Positions 52,778 to 63,190 of a stretch of DNA of 64,000 nucleotides are shown in pieces. The notes beneath the pieces are model-generated. The model saw only the letters and a program-made list of their open reading frames with translations. It was not told where the DNA came from and made no database searches. Each line of letters starts with the position of its first letter. The stretch's first letter is position 1. The position numbers were made by a program, and so were the translations under genes. The stretch is from Ovis canadensis. Taxonomy: Eukaryota; Chordata; Mammalia; Artiodactyla; Bovidae. The stretch is from contig NC_091246.1 of assembly GCF_042477335.2 (NCBI RefSeq), positions 251,662,501 to 251,726,500 of the forward strand, written 5' to 3'.

Positions 52778-52985
52778 GTGGCTTCCCGGGTAGCTAAAGA
52801 GTGGTTAAAGAACCCGCCTGCCAATGCAGGGAACATAAGAGACACAGGTTCGATCCCTGGGTTAGGAAGATCCCCTGGAGGAGGAAATGGCAACCCACTG
52901 CTGTAGTCTTGCCTGGGAAATCCCGTAAACAGAGGGTCTTGGCAGGCTACAGTCCCTGGGGTCACACAGAGCTGGCACGGCTGAG
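52778..52985 (+). mobile_element. Bov-tA SINE ending in a CA microsatellite
   Basis: Plus strand: ggtggcttcccgggtagcta, 'ttcgatccctgggttaggaa', 'gtcttgcctgggaaatcccg' and 'cacacagagctggcacggct', directly continued by (CA)n. Confidence 0.88.
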
Positions 52986-53098
52986 CACACACACACACAC
53001 ACACATACACACACATACACACACATACACACACATACACACACATACACACACACATACACACACACACATACACACACATACACACACATACACAC
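52986..53098. repeat. (CA)n / (acacatacac)n microsatellite
   Basis: A CA run followed by five perfect tandem decamers acacatacac (53001-53050) and further CA/TACA variants. It has grown at the 3' tail of the SINE. Confidence 0.97.
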
Positions 53099-53362
53099 TG
53101 AGCTCCGGCAGGAGTTCTCAACTGGAGGTGGGAGTGAGGGCATCCTGGGCTTTGCTGACACAGACTGGATGCTGCACCCAATCCTCCCACCCCTTTACCT
53201 GCTATGACCTGCCCTAGTCATTGAGTATCAGTCACCCGAGTGCTGGGCAGTCACACCTCCTTTCTGGATCTCCACTTCCCCATCTGTGAAAGGGAGCAGA
53301 TGACGCTGGCCTCAGAGGAATACCCTGAAGATCAATGAGAATCTGCCTACGAGATTCTTGTA
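53099..53362. other. No gene recognised
   Basis: Short single-copy spacer between SINEs. Confidence 0.35.
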
Positions 53363-53570
53363 CTGTGCTTAGTCGCTCAGTTGTGTTGGGGTCTCTGAGA
53401 CCCCAACTGTAGCCCGCCAGGCTCCTCTGTTCATGGGGATCCTCCAGGCAAGAATACTGGAGTGGGTTGCCATTCCCTGCTCCAGGGGATCTTCCTGACC
53501 CAGGAATCCAACCCGGGTCTCCTGCATTGCAGGCGGATTCTTTACCAGCTGGGCTACCAGGGTTCTCAGC
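53363..53570 (-). mobile_element. Bov-tA SINE with a 23-bp palindrome in its tail
   Basis: Antisense: tgtgcttagtcgctcagttg, then the palindrome gttggggtctc-t-gagaccccaac (53385-53407) in place of the usual 'tccgactctttgtgacccca', then the normal body ('tcctccaggcaagaatactg') and head ('ctttaccagctgggctacca'). Confidence 0.88.
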
Positions 53571-54154
53571 AGACACTAAGAACAAGTGAGCCCCACTCTC
53601 CTGCCGCTTCCTCTCATCAGCTAGAAATTCTCCCTGGTCCCACAGGCGCCCATGGGAGGGAGTCCTCAGTTGTGGCACAAGGAGACGCTGAGGCCAGAGG
53701 GTGGGATGCCCTGGGGCCAAGTGCAGCCCCCTCTCCTCTTCTTTCTACAGCTTAGGGAGAAGCTCAGACGCTGCATGGCAAGGAGCTCTGTAGCTCTCAC
53801 TCATGTCTGTGACCGGGGGTTAGGGGCGGAGGTGGCCCTGGTGTGACCGCTGACTTCCTCGTGGGGTGTACACCGGTCTGGGATGGGATGAGGTGCTCTT
53901 CCAGGAAGTACACCAGGTGGCGCTGTGGAGTAACCAGAAGGCCGAGAAGGGCCGGAAGCCCGACCAGGGCGAGATGCTGGGGAGGGGGGTGGGACAGGGA
54001 GCCCTTGGAGGCCCACGTGCCATCGGGCACAGGCGCCTTGCACAGGCACCTCTGACTCATTTGAGCACCAGCCACAGCACTTCTATCTGTGTTCCTTGCA
54101 GAGTTGTTGACAAGAGTGGTTGACAGTGTGCCCCGTTCAATTCTAGGTGCTTTG
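53571..54154. other. GC-rich single-copy stretch, no gene seen
   Basis: Overlapping frames on both strands and a CTCF-type motif. No recognisable coding product. Confidence 0.4.
53910..53923 (+). promoter_or_regulatory. CTCF-type motif
   Basis: acaccaggtggcgc matches the CTCF core CCASYAGRKGGCRS at 13 of 14 positions (first base differs), in the plus orientation, opposite to the site at 43.36 kb. No repeat overlaps it. Confidence 0.45.
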
Positions 54155-54372
54155 TGTGAATGTGTGTGTTAGCCGTTCAGTCGTGTCTGACTCTTTGTGA
54201 CCCCATGAACTGTAGCCTGCCAGCCTCCTCTGCCCATGGGATTCTCCAGGCAGGAAAACTGGAGTGGGTTGCCGTGCCCTCCTCCGGGGAATCTTCCCGA
54301 CCCAGGGGTCCAATCCAGGTCTCCTGCATTGCAGGCGGCCTCTTTACCGTCTGAGCCACCAGGGGAGCTTCA
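54155..54372 (-). mobile_element. Bov-tA SINE, full length
   Basis: Antisense: tgtgtgttagccgttcagtc, 'gtgaccccatgaactgtagc', 'tctccaggcaggaaaactgg' and 'gagccaccaggggagcttca'. Confidence 0.92.
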
Positions 54373-54916
54373 TGTGTGTTACCTGGCAATTCTCACAACC
54401 CTGGGAGCTAAGCACACAAACCACCCCAAAGAGAAACACTGGCAGCTGAAGCACAGAGAGGCGAAATGTTGCCCAGGTGACCTGGCCACAGGTGGGAGGC
54501 AGAGAGTTGAGCCGGGGTGGCCTGACCTCCTCACACAAAGAACTGACTTTGCTCAACAGCTTAGATACCTTTCAGGTTACCCCCAGTGGCTTGAGGGTAA
54601 AGCAGCAGCCCTGGCCTAGAGAAGATACCACAGGAGGCTGAAGATTCCACCTCCTCATGGATGACGGACCTTTAGGTTGCCATTTTCAAGAAGCCCAAAC
54701 CCAGTGTGCCTGGCATGTGCTCTTGGCCTGTAGGGCTTGCGTTCGCTTCTTCCCAAATGTTTACCAGCCAGGCAGCAGGTGCCAGGGGTACAGACAGGCA
54801 AGTTCCCAGTCCTTGTGAACTTTATACTGGGGTTGGGAAAACAGCTAACAAGCAAATCCATAAATAAGAAAATTTCAGAAAGTAAAAGAAAAAAAAAGAA
54901 AAGAAAAGCAAGTTGG
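54373..54916. other. Single-copy DNA with a possible reversed L2 end
   Basis: 'tccttgtgaactttatactg' and 'aaatccataaataagaaaat' (54810-54870) resemble a reversed L2 end. An A-rich patch precedes the next SINE piece. Confidence 0.35.
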
Positions 54917-54979
54917 GATCTTCCTAGTGGCCCAGATGGTAAAGAATCTGCCTTCAATGCAGGAGACCCAAGTTCAATC
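54917..54979 (+). mobile_element. Bov-tA SINE head fragment
   Basis: Only the tRNA-like head is present (ttcctagtggcccagatggt, 'caggagacccaagttcaatc'). It joins directly to BovB sequence at about 54980. Confidence 0.7.
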
Positions 54980-55635
54980 ACTTTGCCAACAAAGGTCTGT
55001 ATAGTCAAAGCTATGGTTTTTCCACTAGTCATGTACAGATCTGAGAGTTGGACCATAAGGAAGGATGAGTGCCAAAGAATTGACGCTTTCAGATTGTGGT
55101 GCTGGAGGAGACTTTTGAGAATCTCTTGAACAGCAAAGAGATCAAACCTGTCAATCTTAAAGGAAATCAGTCCTGAATATGCATTGGAAGGGCAGATGCT
55201 GAAGCTGAAGATCCAATACTTTGGCCACCTGATGCGAACAGCTGCCTCCTTGGAAAGACTGTGATGCTGGGAAAGATTGAGGGCAGGAGGAGAAGGGGAT
55301 GACAGAGGATGAGATGGTTGGATGGCAATGGACGTGAAAGTGTATTAGTCGCTCAGTCGTGCCCAACTCTTTGTGACCCCGTGGACTGCAGCCCGCCAGG
55401 CTCCTCTGTCCGTTGGATTTTCCAGGCAAGAATACTGGAGTGGGTTGCCATTTCCTTCTCCAGGGGATCTTCTCAACCCAGGGATCGAACCCAGGTCTCC
55501 TGCACTGCAGGTGGATTCTTTACTCTGGGACATGAATTTGAGCACACTTCAGGAGTTGGTGATGGACAGGGCAGCCTGGAGTGCTGCAGTCCACGCGGTC
55601 GCAGAGTCAGACATAACTGAGCGACTGAACAACAC
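54980..55635 (+). mobile_element. BovB LINE 3' fragment, split by a SINE
   Basis: Plus strand from 'actttgccaacaaaggtctg' through 'ttgtggtgctggaggagact' and 'cacctgatgcgaacagctgc' to 55338. After the SINE it resumes (tttgagcacacttcaggagt) to the 'ctgagcgactgaacaacaca' tail. Stops and indels prevent coding. Confidence 0.88.
55339..55527 (-). mobile_element. Bov-tA SINE inserted in the BovB tail
   Basis: Antisense: gtgtattagtcgctcagtcg, 'ttttccaggcaagaatactg', 'cccagggatcgaacccaggt' and 'gcaggtggattctttactct'. The 9-bp repeat ggacgtgaa / ggacatgaa (55330-55338, 55528-55536) is its likely target duplication. Confidence 0.9.
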
Positions 55636-56784
55636 AGCAGGTTAGTGGGATGGAGATTGAACAGAGGAGGGGGAGGGGAAATAGAGTGATCAGGTCAGTG
55701 CAGTAAGATCGTCCTGCATGAAGTCTGCTCCGCACATTTCCAAGCTCTGTGATCTCCTTCCGGAGGAGGAAAGGTCATCTGACTTGGACAGCACCCTCGT
55801 ATAACCACCTCTCCTGGCATAACATCAGTTTAGGCACAGGTTAAACAAGAGAAGACTTGTTTTCTAAGTGCCAGAGGTTCTGGAGCTCGGGCAGGCCGTC
55901 TGCGCACCTCACTTGCTCACCTGGCCCCAGGTGTAAATGGTGCAGAAACGCAGGCCCATTTGGGCTGGAGAGCTGGCCGGGTCAGAGGGCTCTGTGGTAG
56001 TTGTTGAAGTTGAACCTCAGTTTTGAGCATTTTGCTGGAAGGAGCCTGTTCATGCTTACAGCTTGGCAGGAGTTCTCACTCTCAGCCAAATTTCCAGCTA
56101 TGAGCAATAAAGACCCAGCCCCTGCGGGCTGCAGAACCGAAGAACTGAAGGACGATTGAGAGATTGCCCAGCCTCTGCCTTCAGACAGGGAAGGTGGAAA
56201 CCCTCCTGGTCCCAAGGCACTATTTCTCTTCTTGAATGTGTCTAAGGGCAGAGGTCATAGAGGGCCCCCAAATGCAGTCACCGCCCGCCCCCACCCCCGC
56301 CCCTTATCTGATATCCAGCGGCTATCTCCCCTGCAGACTGAGCTTCTGTTCTTGTGAAAATGGGAAGCATTGTGAGAACAGGAAGCTCCCTGTCTTCACC
56401 CCTAAGAATGTATTATCTTGATTAAGGTAATGAAGGACGCGCTCTGAAATACGTGGATGCGGGCCAAAGCAGATGGACGGAATTGATCTGTGTTTGCCAG
56501 CTCTCGCCAGCACACTGCAGCGATTTTGCAGGCCACGCCAAGCTCCTGGGGGATGGCACAATGGAGACGTGTCACTGGGAACAGGCTGAAGGGCTTGGGT
56601 GACCCAATGACCTGAGCCAGTTCTATGCCTTTGCTGCTGAATACGTGTTTTGTTTCGAAGGCAAGATCTTTTAAGGCAGTTTCATTTCTGAGATGTTGAC
56701 AGCTACCATGGGCAGCCCCATTGCTAAGCACACAGAGGAACACAGGATGTAAGCTTTGTGGGCCAGTTTTCTTTTCAACATACT
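55636..56784. other. Single-copy stretch, no gene seen
   Basis: No recognised gene or young repeat. GC-run cccgcccccacccccgcccc lies near 56285. Confidence 0.4.
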
Positions 56785-56990
56785 TTTTTGTATCGGAGAA
56801 TAGCCAATTAACAATGTTGTGATGGTTTCAGTTGAATAGCAAGAGGACTGAGCTGTTCATATCCATGTATCCACTCTCCCCTAAACTCCCATCAAGGCTG
56901 CCACATATCATTGAGCAGAGTTGCCTGTGCTATAGAGTAGGACCTTGCTGGTCATCCGTTATAAATATAGCAGGGTGTACACTTCCACCA
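56785..56990 (-). mobile_element. Ruminant L1 3' end (reversed)
   Basis: The plus strand reads 'gtatcggagaatagccaatt', 'aacaatgttgtgatggtttc', 'attgagcagagttgcctgtg' and 'gctatagagtaggaccttgc', the reversed ruminant L1 tail. It is about 200 bp and strongly truncated. Confidence 0.82.
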
Positions 56991-58639
56991 GTCATGGGCC
57001 AGTTTCTAAGTCAGAGAGCCCAGCTGTGCACTGGTTCTGGAACATTGCTCCTCCCTTGGCTGGTTCTCTCCTTCCGGGCCCTTGGAGCCTCCAGAAGCTT
57101 CCCCCACCCTCCATCTGTGATTCCATCGTGTCCTTCAGTGCATTCATTAACCCTCGCAAGTGCTTCCTGAGTGCCTACTGTGTGCCAGGCGCCGCTTAGA
57201 TGGTCATGCTAATCCGGTGATTCGACAGTTTTTTGTGCATCGATTGGCCTTCCTCAGTGCAGCGTTGAGGGGGTTGGGTGGGCAGCTTCCTGAGGACTGC
57301 GAGCACATCTTCATTCTGTGTCCCCCAGTCCCTGGAACAAAGCCGCGGCTCCATAAATGTCTGTGGAGCAAATGAAGAGAGAGATGGCAACAGTATAAGA
57401 GGAGTACGTCCTAAAACAGAAACGAGCATTTATCTCTATTTTTACAGGTGTCAAAACATTCTCAATAAACGCTGCTTCATCTGATTCTTCACCACAGTCC
57501 CTTGAGATGCACTTGTCTTCATCTGCGGCGGGAAGGTGGCGGCTTGGGTGGAGCGTGAGCATCTCAGCAGGAGGGGACTTTAGGTGTCGGATCCTGTGGT
57601 CTTTCTACCCCTTATGGGAGTGCTGGGGGGAGGGGAACACGGAGAGATCACTCCCCACAGAGAACAGCAGAGAGGGCTGGGTCCAAGGCTGCAGGGGGAG
57701 GGAGGAGGAAGCCCCCTGCCGAGGTTCGGTGGCTAGTCACTGAGTCCCTGGTCTGGCCCACGGAGATGGCGCTGAAGAGAATCAGAGACCACAGGTGTTG
57801 GGAGGCACCTTGGAATGACCCAGCCAAGCAGCTCGCAGCCTGGGGACCCTTACCATTCCCTGGGGCTGCTTCTAAAAGTGTCCTTACCAGGCTGCATCCC
57901 CAGAAGATCCGGGGCTGCTGGGACCCCCTTTAAAAGTCCGTTTGCCTACTGGGCGCAGCCGTAGAGTTCAAAGCCGCTTGGGAGGTGGCGTGGCTGTGCT
58001 GAGTCAAAGGCTCGTTGGGGGTGGTCTGAACCGCGCCCAGAGCCTGCAGCCTCTCCCAGCTGCACGCCCCCTTACTCTTGGACGCACTGGGCCTCCCTCT
58101 CTTCAGACACCCAGGGGCAGGTTGCCTCTGAGTCTGTAGGCCGATTTGGTCTCTCTTGAGCACTGAGCTCACCCCTGAACTTCCTGGAGGCGGAACTGAG
58201 GAATCTAGACAGGCTTGTGCCAGATGCCGTGGCTGGTGGGGTATTGGGGGGAGGATGGCAGGGGCGTATCCCAGCATGCCCAGCCAGGACCGCATCCGGG
58301 AGCATTTCGGGCTAGTTCCTGGACTGTCCCCTCCATGGCCCCTCTCCAGGATGGACGGCAGTGGGGGCAAATGGGAGCTGGTTTCCTGCGCTCCCACACT
58401 GGCCTTTGCTGCCTCCACCCTCTTTCTAAAACCCAGAGTAAAAGGAGTTAGACGACTGTGGCGGGGTGGTCCCTCATGCTTTTGGCCAGGCTCCTGGGCA
58501 GCTGAACAGGGAGACCTCCTTGCAAGACCAATAGTCACAGAATCGATAGGGATGTTTTCTGCCACTCTGGTGCTTAGTTGGTTTCAGACCACAGTCAAAG
58601 GAGATAAATGACAGGTATGATACTTACCACATGTAGTTC
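56991..58639. other. GC-richer single-copy stretch, no gene called
   Basis: A reversed L2/MIR end may lie at 57135-57195 (tgagtgcctactgtgtgcca), and an L2 end at 57290-57390. Frames of 211 codons (57930-58565 minus) and 151 codons (58156-58611 plus) overlap in GC-rich DNA. Neither has a recognisable domain or splice context, so they are treated as chance. Confidence 0.4.
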
Positions 58640-58760
58640 TTAAAAATCTACATGCCTCTTCCCACTAGGCTGGAAATTCCCTAAGAGCAAAGACCCGCCT
58701 GATCCACCTCTGCGCTCCGTGTCCGCTGTGTCTACGTGTCCGATCTGTTGGCTCAATGAG
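58640..58760 (+). repeat. Probable L2 3' end
   Basis: 'ctaggctggaaattccctaa' and 'gagcaaagacccgcctgatc' fit the L2 3' terminus. Confidence 0.45.
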
Positions 58761-59062
58761 AAGACATGCATTTAACCAAGATTTGAGTCATAAAAACCCA
58801 ACATGAATGTAGTTTAGGTCACGACTCTCTCTCCATATATAGAAAAGTACAATGTTTCTGTCACCAAAAATGCACATATCAACAAATATGAATATTAAGA
58901 ACAAATTTCTCTCTCAGACCTCCCCCATCAGTCCCCACTTTCCTTGGCTGGAAGGAAGTATTGGAATAGGGAATAGTGTCCCAGATTATGACATCAAATT
59001 AACTGCACCTTGAATTTTAGTTTTAATATTAAAAATATTTTGAAGGACATGTAAAAGGTGTT

Positions 59063-59337
59063 GCTGCTGCTGCTGCTAAGTCGCTTCAGTCGTGTCCGAC
59101 TCCGTGCGACCCCATAGACGGCAGCCCACCAGGCTCCCCCGTCCCTGGGATTCTCCAGGCAAGAACCCTGGAGTGGGTTGCCCTTTCCTTCTCCAATGCA
59201 CGAAAGTGAAAAGTGAAGTGAAGTCGCTCAGTCGTGTCCGACTCTCAGCGACCCCATGGACTGCAGTCCACCAGGCCCCTCCATCCATGGGATTTTCCAG
59301 GCAAGAGTCCTGGAATGGGGTGCCATTTCTTTCTCTG
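59063..59337 (-). mobile_element. Bov-A2 SINE with exact 12-bp TSD
   Basis: A dimeric Bov-A2 in antisense with a (GCT)n start, two 'tcgtgtccgactc' units and the linker 'cacgaaagtgaaaagtgaag'. The repeat gtaaaaggtgtt flanks it at 59051-59062 and 59338-59349. Confidence 0.95.
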
Positions 59338-59349
59338 GTAAAAGGTGTT

Positions 59350-59596
59350 AAGACTAATCAAAGACATGAAAAATATGTTTTAAAAACTTTTAGGTTCTAT
59401 TTTCAGCAAAAGTAAATTCGAAAAATCAGTAACTTCAAAACTAAAGAAGCCGCAGTGAAACTGTTAGGTCCTTGTTATATAACCCTTCAAAAAGCGAAGC
59501 AGAAAAATGAAGGGTTTTTTTTTTTTTTTTTTGCGTATATATAACTGCACCAACCTATCCTATTCCTATCAGAGTGGCAGAAGCCTACCTATCAGG
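59350..59596. other. Short single-copy spacer with a T-run
   Basis: T-run at 59515-59532. No gene seen. Confidence 0.4.
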
Positions 59597-59927
59597 GCTT
59601 CCCTGACAGCTCAGTTGGTAAAGAATCTGCCTGCAATGCAGGAGGCCCCAGTTCGATTCCTGGGTCGGGAAGATCTGCTGGTGAAGGGAAAGGCTACCCA
59701 CTCCAGTATTCTTGTGCTTTCCTGGTAGCTCAGCTGGTAAAGAATCAGCAGGTAAAGAATCTGCCCGCAATGCGGGAGACCTGGGTTTGATTCCTGGGTT
59801 GGGAAGATCCCCTGGAGAAGGGAAGAGCTACCCACTCTAGTATTCTGGCCTGGAGAATTCCGTGGACTGTATAGTCCATGGGGTCGCAAAGAGTCAGACA
59901 CGACTGAGCAATTTTCACTTTCACATC
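59597..59927 (+). mobile_element. Dimeric Bov-tA (tA3-like) SINE
   Basis: A first partial unit (ggcttccctgacagctcagt to 'tattcttgtg') is followed by a second full unit (ctttcctggtagctcagctg to 'tcagacacgactgagcaatt'). The second head holds a small internal duplication (gtaaagaatc appears twice, 59740-59763). Confidence 0.9.
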
Positions 59928-60499
59928 CTATTCCTGCAAATCTGTCCTAAAGAAATAATTCAAAAGCTGCAAAAAGCTACACAAAAGAAGATTCCAGCCT
60001 TGACTTCTGGACCAAAAACAAAAAAATCTGGCAAAGTGCAAATGTTCCCCCAAAAGGAAATACTTAATAATTTACAGTAGACCAACACATTGAAATCTTA
60101 TTCAATCTTATAATAATTATGAAGACTATAGAAATTTGGAAAAGGAACATAGTTTTGCTGGTTTTGCTGGGTTTACAAATGTTAAAAATATGCCTGTGTG
60201 CCTACCGGCAAGAACATACTGTGCAAAGTAATGAAATCTTTGAGAATGAGATAACATATACCAAAATATTAACAATGGGTATCTCTGCCTGAAAGGATTA
60301 TGGATGCTTTTCAGTTTCCCCTTCAAGTTTCCTATGTGTTTTGTTTTGGAGGGAGAGTATAATGGATTCCGGAGTCAGCCTTTTCAGCCTGGATATATCA
60401 TTTATGATGATGATACACTCTGAGGGTTAGCATTTACTCTACTACTATCTCGACAATAAAATCAAGTATCACCTCTTTAAAAAGTAAGCGAATTAGATA
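59928..60499. other. AT-rich single-copy stretch, no gene seen
   Basis: No recognised gene or young repeat. Confidence 0.4.
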
Positions 60500-61230
60500 C
60501 CCAGAAGCTGACTGCTTCTCACGACATCTGTGGCTACCTCTCTGGTCTCCAACGCGCACCTGGATTGTGGCTGTAACAGCTGCCACTTGATTTCCTGTCT
60601 TTCGCTCTTGTCTGGTCTCAGCACAGCAGCTGGAGCGCTGGTCTGAGTGCACACGTCGGGTCGACCCTCCCACAGCACCCTGCGGGGACTCCCGTTGTAC
60701 CCGGAGGTGCAGCGCCTTAAAGGTCCCACGGGCTCTGCCTCCCCACCCCCAGCTCTGAAAGCTCTACCCACTCCTCCCTCCGGCCACACTGACTGCCCTT
60801 CCCTCCAGCAGGCTAGAAACGTTTCCTCCTTGGGACCTGGGCATCCCCCCTGCCGGGAGCAGGCTCCCCGTCCCTGGAATCCTCGCCCCCGACCCCCTGC
60901 TCCCAGGAGCATGGCTGATTCATCTCAGGTTTTCTGCCGCTCAGGCGTTGCTTTGTCTGTGAGGTCTGCCTGGACCAACCACCCCCCCCCCGCCCCCGTG
61001 CTCTCCAGATCCCCCTCACCTTGCTCTGCTTTCCATTTTCCATCACCTGTATCCTCTATCACACTGCTCCGTATATTATTTATTATATATATTGTTTCTT
61101 TTCTGTCTCAGGCATTAGAATGCAACCTCCCTCAAGGAAGGAAACTTGGGTTTGCTCTGTTTCCCTCATAGATTTAAAACATGCCTGTCTTTTAGGTGCC
61201 TATAAATATATTCTGAACTACAGCTAATTT
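60500..61230 (+). repeat. L2 LINE fossil, long 3' segment
   Basis: Plus-strand L2 themes: 'cctctctggtctccaacgcg', 'cacagcagctggagcgctgg', 'cggccacactgactgccctt', 'cttgctctgctttccatttt' and the 3' end 'attagaatgcaacctccctc'. A 174-codon frame (60647-61171) in it is not a gene. Confidence 0.6.
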
Positions 61231-61274
61231 AAATAAGATGAGTTCCTGTTAGGAGCTTCATTAAGAAGGTAAAA

Positions 61275-61575
61275 AGCAGACTTCCCTGGTGGGACAGCAT
61301 GTGAGAGTCCGCCTGCCAATGCAGGGGACGCAGGTTCGACACCTGGTCCGGGAAGATACCACCTGCCGCAGAGCAGCTAAGCCCGTGGCCACAGCTACCC
61401 AAGCCTGCGTGCCTGGGGCCGGTGCCAGCAACGAGAAGCCGCTGCAGTGAGGCGCCTGCGCACTGGAGGGAAGTGTGGCCCCCGCTCGGTGCAACTGGAG
61501 AAGGGCCACACGGCAACAAAGACCCAGGGCAACAGGAAACAAACAATTTAAAAAAAACAAAAAAACAAAAAAACG
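61275..61575 (+). mobile_element. CHR-2-type tRNA-derived SINE with A-rich tail
   Basis: Plus strand: agcagacttccctggtggga, 'aatgcaggggacgcaggttc', 'gcaacgagaagccgctgcag' and 'ggcaacaaagacccagggca', then an A-rich tail broken by C (61550-61573). Confidence 0.85.
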
Positions 61576-62313
61576 GCGGATAAAACCGAGCTGAGGTCCA
61601 GGCCTGAGTTGGAGAAGCTAACAAAGTCTACAGGGTCTGGATCCAGAGTCTTCAGGACACGGCCCATGGAAGTCAGGTCTGGGTTGACCCTGCAGTATCC
61701 CTGGGCTGGAGAAAAACCCTGACCAGAAGCCAATGTGCACAGGAAGGAAATGTATGAAGTATTTTTGATAAAGTGTGTAGAGAATCTCAAAGCTATTAAT
61801 TGTGTTAAGAGATGCAAGTAAATGTTTGCTCCACTTAATGTACAGTTTAACTCAATTACCATCTAACTCTAGGGGTGTGATTACCGGCCAAGGTTACTTT
61901 ATAAGAAATCCTTGTTTCAGTAAAATAATACATTGTTATCTAGACCTCTTCCATGCCTCCCTCCCCTGCCTGTGTTCATTCCATTCATCCAAATCCAACA
62001 TCCGATTTGGGGTGCATTTCCTCTCAAGAGGGCAGATAAAACTACTGTCTTTGGTGCAATTAACGAAGCTCCTTGTTTCATAATTTCCACGCCCCCCTGT
62101 TCTTCTGTTCTTTGCAATGAGGAGATCTGTGCTATAAGGCCTTGGGCCAGCTGACAGCTGCCCCTCTCCGACGTCACCCTCTAGCAGAGAGGTGGGACCG
62201 TGTATCTGCTCTGGCTGGTGGGTACCACCAACAGACATCCTGCGTCTGCTCCGGCCCCAGCCCACTGTTAACAGGTGTGCCCAACCAGTTGCAGGCAGAC
62301 TATTCAAAACACA
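61576..62313. other. No gene recognised
   Basis: Single-copy-looking DNA. Frames on both strands near 61930-62300 show nothing recognisable. Confidence 0.4.
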
Positions 62314-62974
62314 AGCATCATGGGATCTGGTCCCAACATGTCATGGAAATAGATGGGGAAACAATGGAGACAGTGACAGATTTTGTTTTCTTGGGCTCCA
62401 AAATCACTGCAGATGGTGACTGCAGCCATGAAATTAAAAGACACTTGCTCCTTGAAAGAAAAGCTATGACCAACCTAGACAGCATATAAAAAAGCAGAGA
62501 CATTACTTTGCCAACATTAGTCAAAACTATGGTTTTTCCAGTAGGCATGTATGGATGTGAGACTTGGACCATAAAGAAGGCTGAGTACTGAGGAACTGAC
62601 GCTTTTGAACTATGGTGTTGGAGAAGACTCTTGAGAGTCCCTTGGATAGCAAGGAGATCCAACCAGTCCATCCTAAAGGAAATCAGTCCTGAATATTCAT
62701 TGGAAGGACTGATGCTGAAGCTGAAGCTCCAATACTTGGTCACCTGATGTGAAGACCCAACTCATTAGAAATGACCCTGACGCTGGGTAAGACTGAGGGC
62801 AGGAGGAGATGGGTGTGACAGAGGATGAGATGGTTAGATGGCAACACTGACTCAATGGACATGAGTTTGAGCAAGCTTCTGGGAGTTGGTGAAGGACAGG
62901 AAACCCCGGTGTGCTGAAGTCCATGGGGTCGCAAAGAATTGGACACGACTGAGCAACTGAACAATAACAAAGTC
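62314..62974 (+). mobile_element. BovB LINE 3' fragment
   Basis: Plus strand from the thumb region (gcatcatgggatctggtccc) through 'attttgttttcttgggctcc', 'ttgctccttgaaagaaaagc' and 'ctgaagctgaagctccaata' to the 'ctgagcaactgaacaataac' tail. It has several indels and stops (for example gcatataaaaaagc). Confidence 0.9.
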
Positions 62975-63014
62975 CACTCAGGTAAATCCCAACTTGTCAA
63001 ACTATCTTGTCTTT

Positions 63015-63190
63015 TAAGAAAATGGATTATGTATCCAGAATCCGACCATCTCTCATCAAGTCTATAACTACCACCCTGGCCCAAGCCACCACCATCTCGT
63101 CCCTGATTACTAACAACGTCCAGGAGTTGGTCTCTCCTCTTCCACCCCGACCCCTACAGTCTGCTCGACTCCACTGGACCGTGGGACTGA
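63015..63190 (+). repeat. L2 LINE fossil
   Basis: 'tatgtatccagaatccgacc', 'ctaccaccctggcccaagcc' and 'cccctacagtctgctcgact' follow the L2 body closely. Confidence 0.65.

Noticed and set aside
52986..53098. Regularly spaced short repeats resembling a CRISPR array
   Set aside because: Units are 10 bp of CA-type sequence without spacers; it is a microsatellite in a vertebrate genome.
57930..58611. Frames of 211 codons (minus) and 151 codons (plus) overlapping
   Set aside because: Both strands are open at once in GC-rich DNA, composition is low in conserved residues, and no splice, start or poly-A context supports a gene.
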